Below are positions 63,944 through 64,000 of a DNA stretch of 64,000 nt, in pieces. The notes under the pieces were generated by a model, which had not been told where the DNA came from, searched no databases, and saw only the letters and a list, made by a program, of their open reading frames with translations. The DNA comes from GCA-002727735 sp038134525 (lineage in GTDB: Bacteria > Bacteroidota > Bacteroidia > Flavobacteriales_D > Parvicellaceae), in assembly GCA_038134525.1 (NCBI GenBank), contig JAYPVI010000012.1, positions 12,998 to 76,997 on the forward strand, read 5' to 3'. Within the stretch, counting starts at the first letter, position 1. Each line of letters opens with the position of its first letter. Both the position numbers and the translations under genes were made by a program.

Positions 63944-64000
63944 GGTGGAAGACGGGGCTCGAACCCGCGACATCCAGAACCACAATCTGGCGCTCTACCA
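63944..64000 (-). tRNA. tRNA-His (GTG), 3' part; 5' part beyond the window
   Basis: The minus strand from 64000 reads the end of the D arm (TGGTAGAGC), the anticodon arm CCAGATTGTGGTTCTGG with anticodon GTG, the T arm GCGGGTTCGAGCCCCGT, and acceptor strand with C at position 73, as expected for tRNA-His, whose extra G(-1) pairs with C73. CCA is not clearly encoded. Confidence 0.93.

Overview
The window is AT-rich DNA from a member of the Bacteroidota, most likely a marine or aquatic Flavobacteriales relative. The evidence is the gliding ABC-transporter genes gldF and gldG, secretion-system type IX (T9SS) sorting tails of both A and B type, a PorP/SprF outer-membrane protein, a bacillithiol-linked YtxJ protein, a three-gene transhydrogenase, and many Bacteroidota-type promoter -7 boxes (TAnnTTTG). 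It is chromosomal housekeeping sequence. I see no rRNA, phage, insertion sequence or CRISPR array. A block of exactly 100 N at 40435-40534 shows a draft assembly with a scaffolding gap.

Layout. 1-7480: partial ttcA (-), ornithine aminotransferase and a YARHG lipoprotein (+), then a leftward cluster gldF-gldG-DUF4340 lipoprotein-dnaN. 7613-12694 (+): two glycosyltransferases, then pntAA-pntAB-pntB. 12743-14076 (-): short SSB and an LpxL-type acyltransferase. 14144-25807 (+): glutamine amidotransferase, valS, glycosyltransferase, ettA, cyclophilin, hydrolase, pyrR-pyrB, STAS protein, a T9SS cargo, rnz and mnmD. 25758-31912 is mixed: a methyltransferase, rhomboid protease and class IV aminotransferase, then leftward trkA-trkH-miaE and YqgE. 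32105-40858: phosphohexomutase, DUF4139 protein, surE-membrane protein-lpxB, a SpoIID-like protein, a DUF3078 protein and a repeat protein broken by the N gap. 41067-47909: a secreted OB-fold protein translationally coupled to a TonB-dependent receptor, a Rieske oxygenase and an NhaC antiporter. 48009-55923: a surface module of a 1967-residue PKD adhesin, a separate T9SS type B tail protein and a PorP/SprF partner. 55934-64000: stress protein, peroxiredoxin, S9 peptidase, two exported thioredoxin-like proteins, a repeat-domain potassium channel, citrate synthase, YtxJ and the 3' part of tRNA-His.

How the genes relate. Several sets are tightly packed operons with 1-20 bp overlaps: gldF-gldG-DUF4340, trkA-trkH-miaE, surE-lpxB, pyrR-pyrB, OB-fold protein-TonB receptor, and S9 peptidase-thioredoxins. 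Six of nine convergent gene pairs overlap at their tails, three of them through one shared TTAA that supplies both stop codons. At least eight genes have a TAnnTTTG box ending 4-10 bases before the start codon, which points to very short or absent mRNA leaders.

The items I would look at first are: the PKD adhesin whose final fibronectin-like module and sorting domain lie in a second reading frame with its own signal peptide; the potassium channel with a 12-residue repeat solenoid; the 17-residue repeat protein across the N gap; and RNase Z, whose TTG start lies in the T tract of the preceding terminator.
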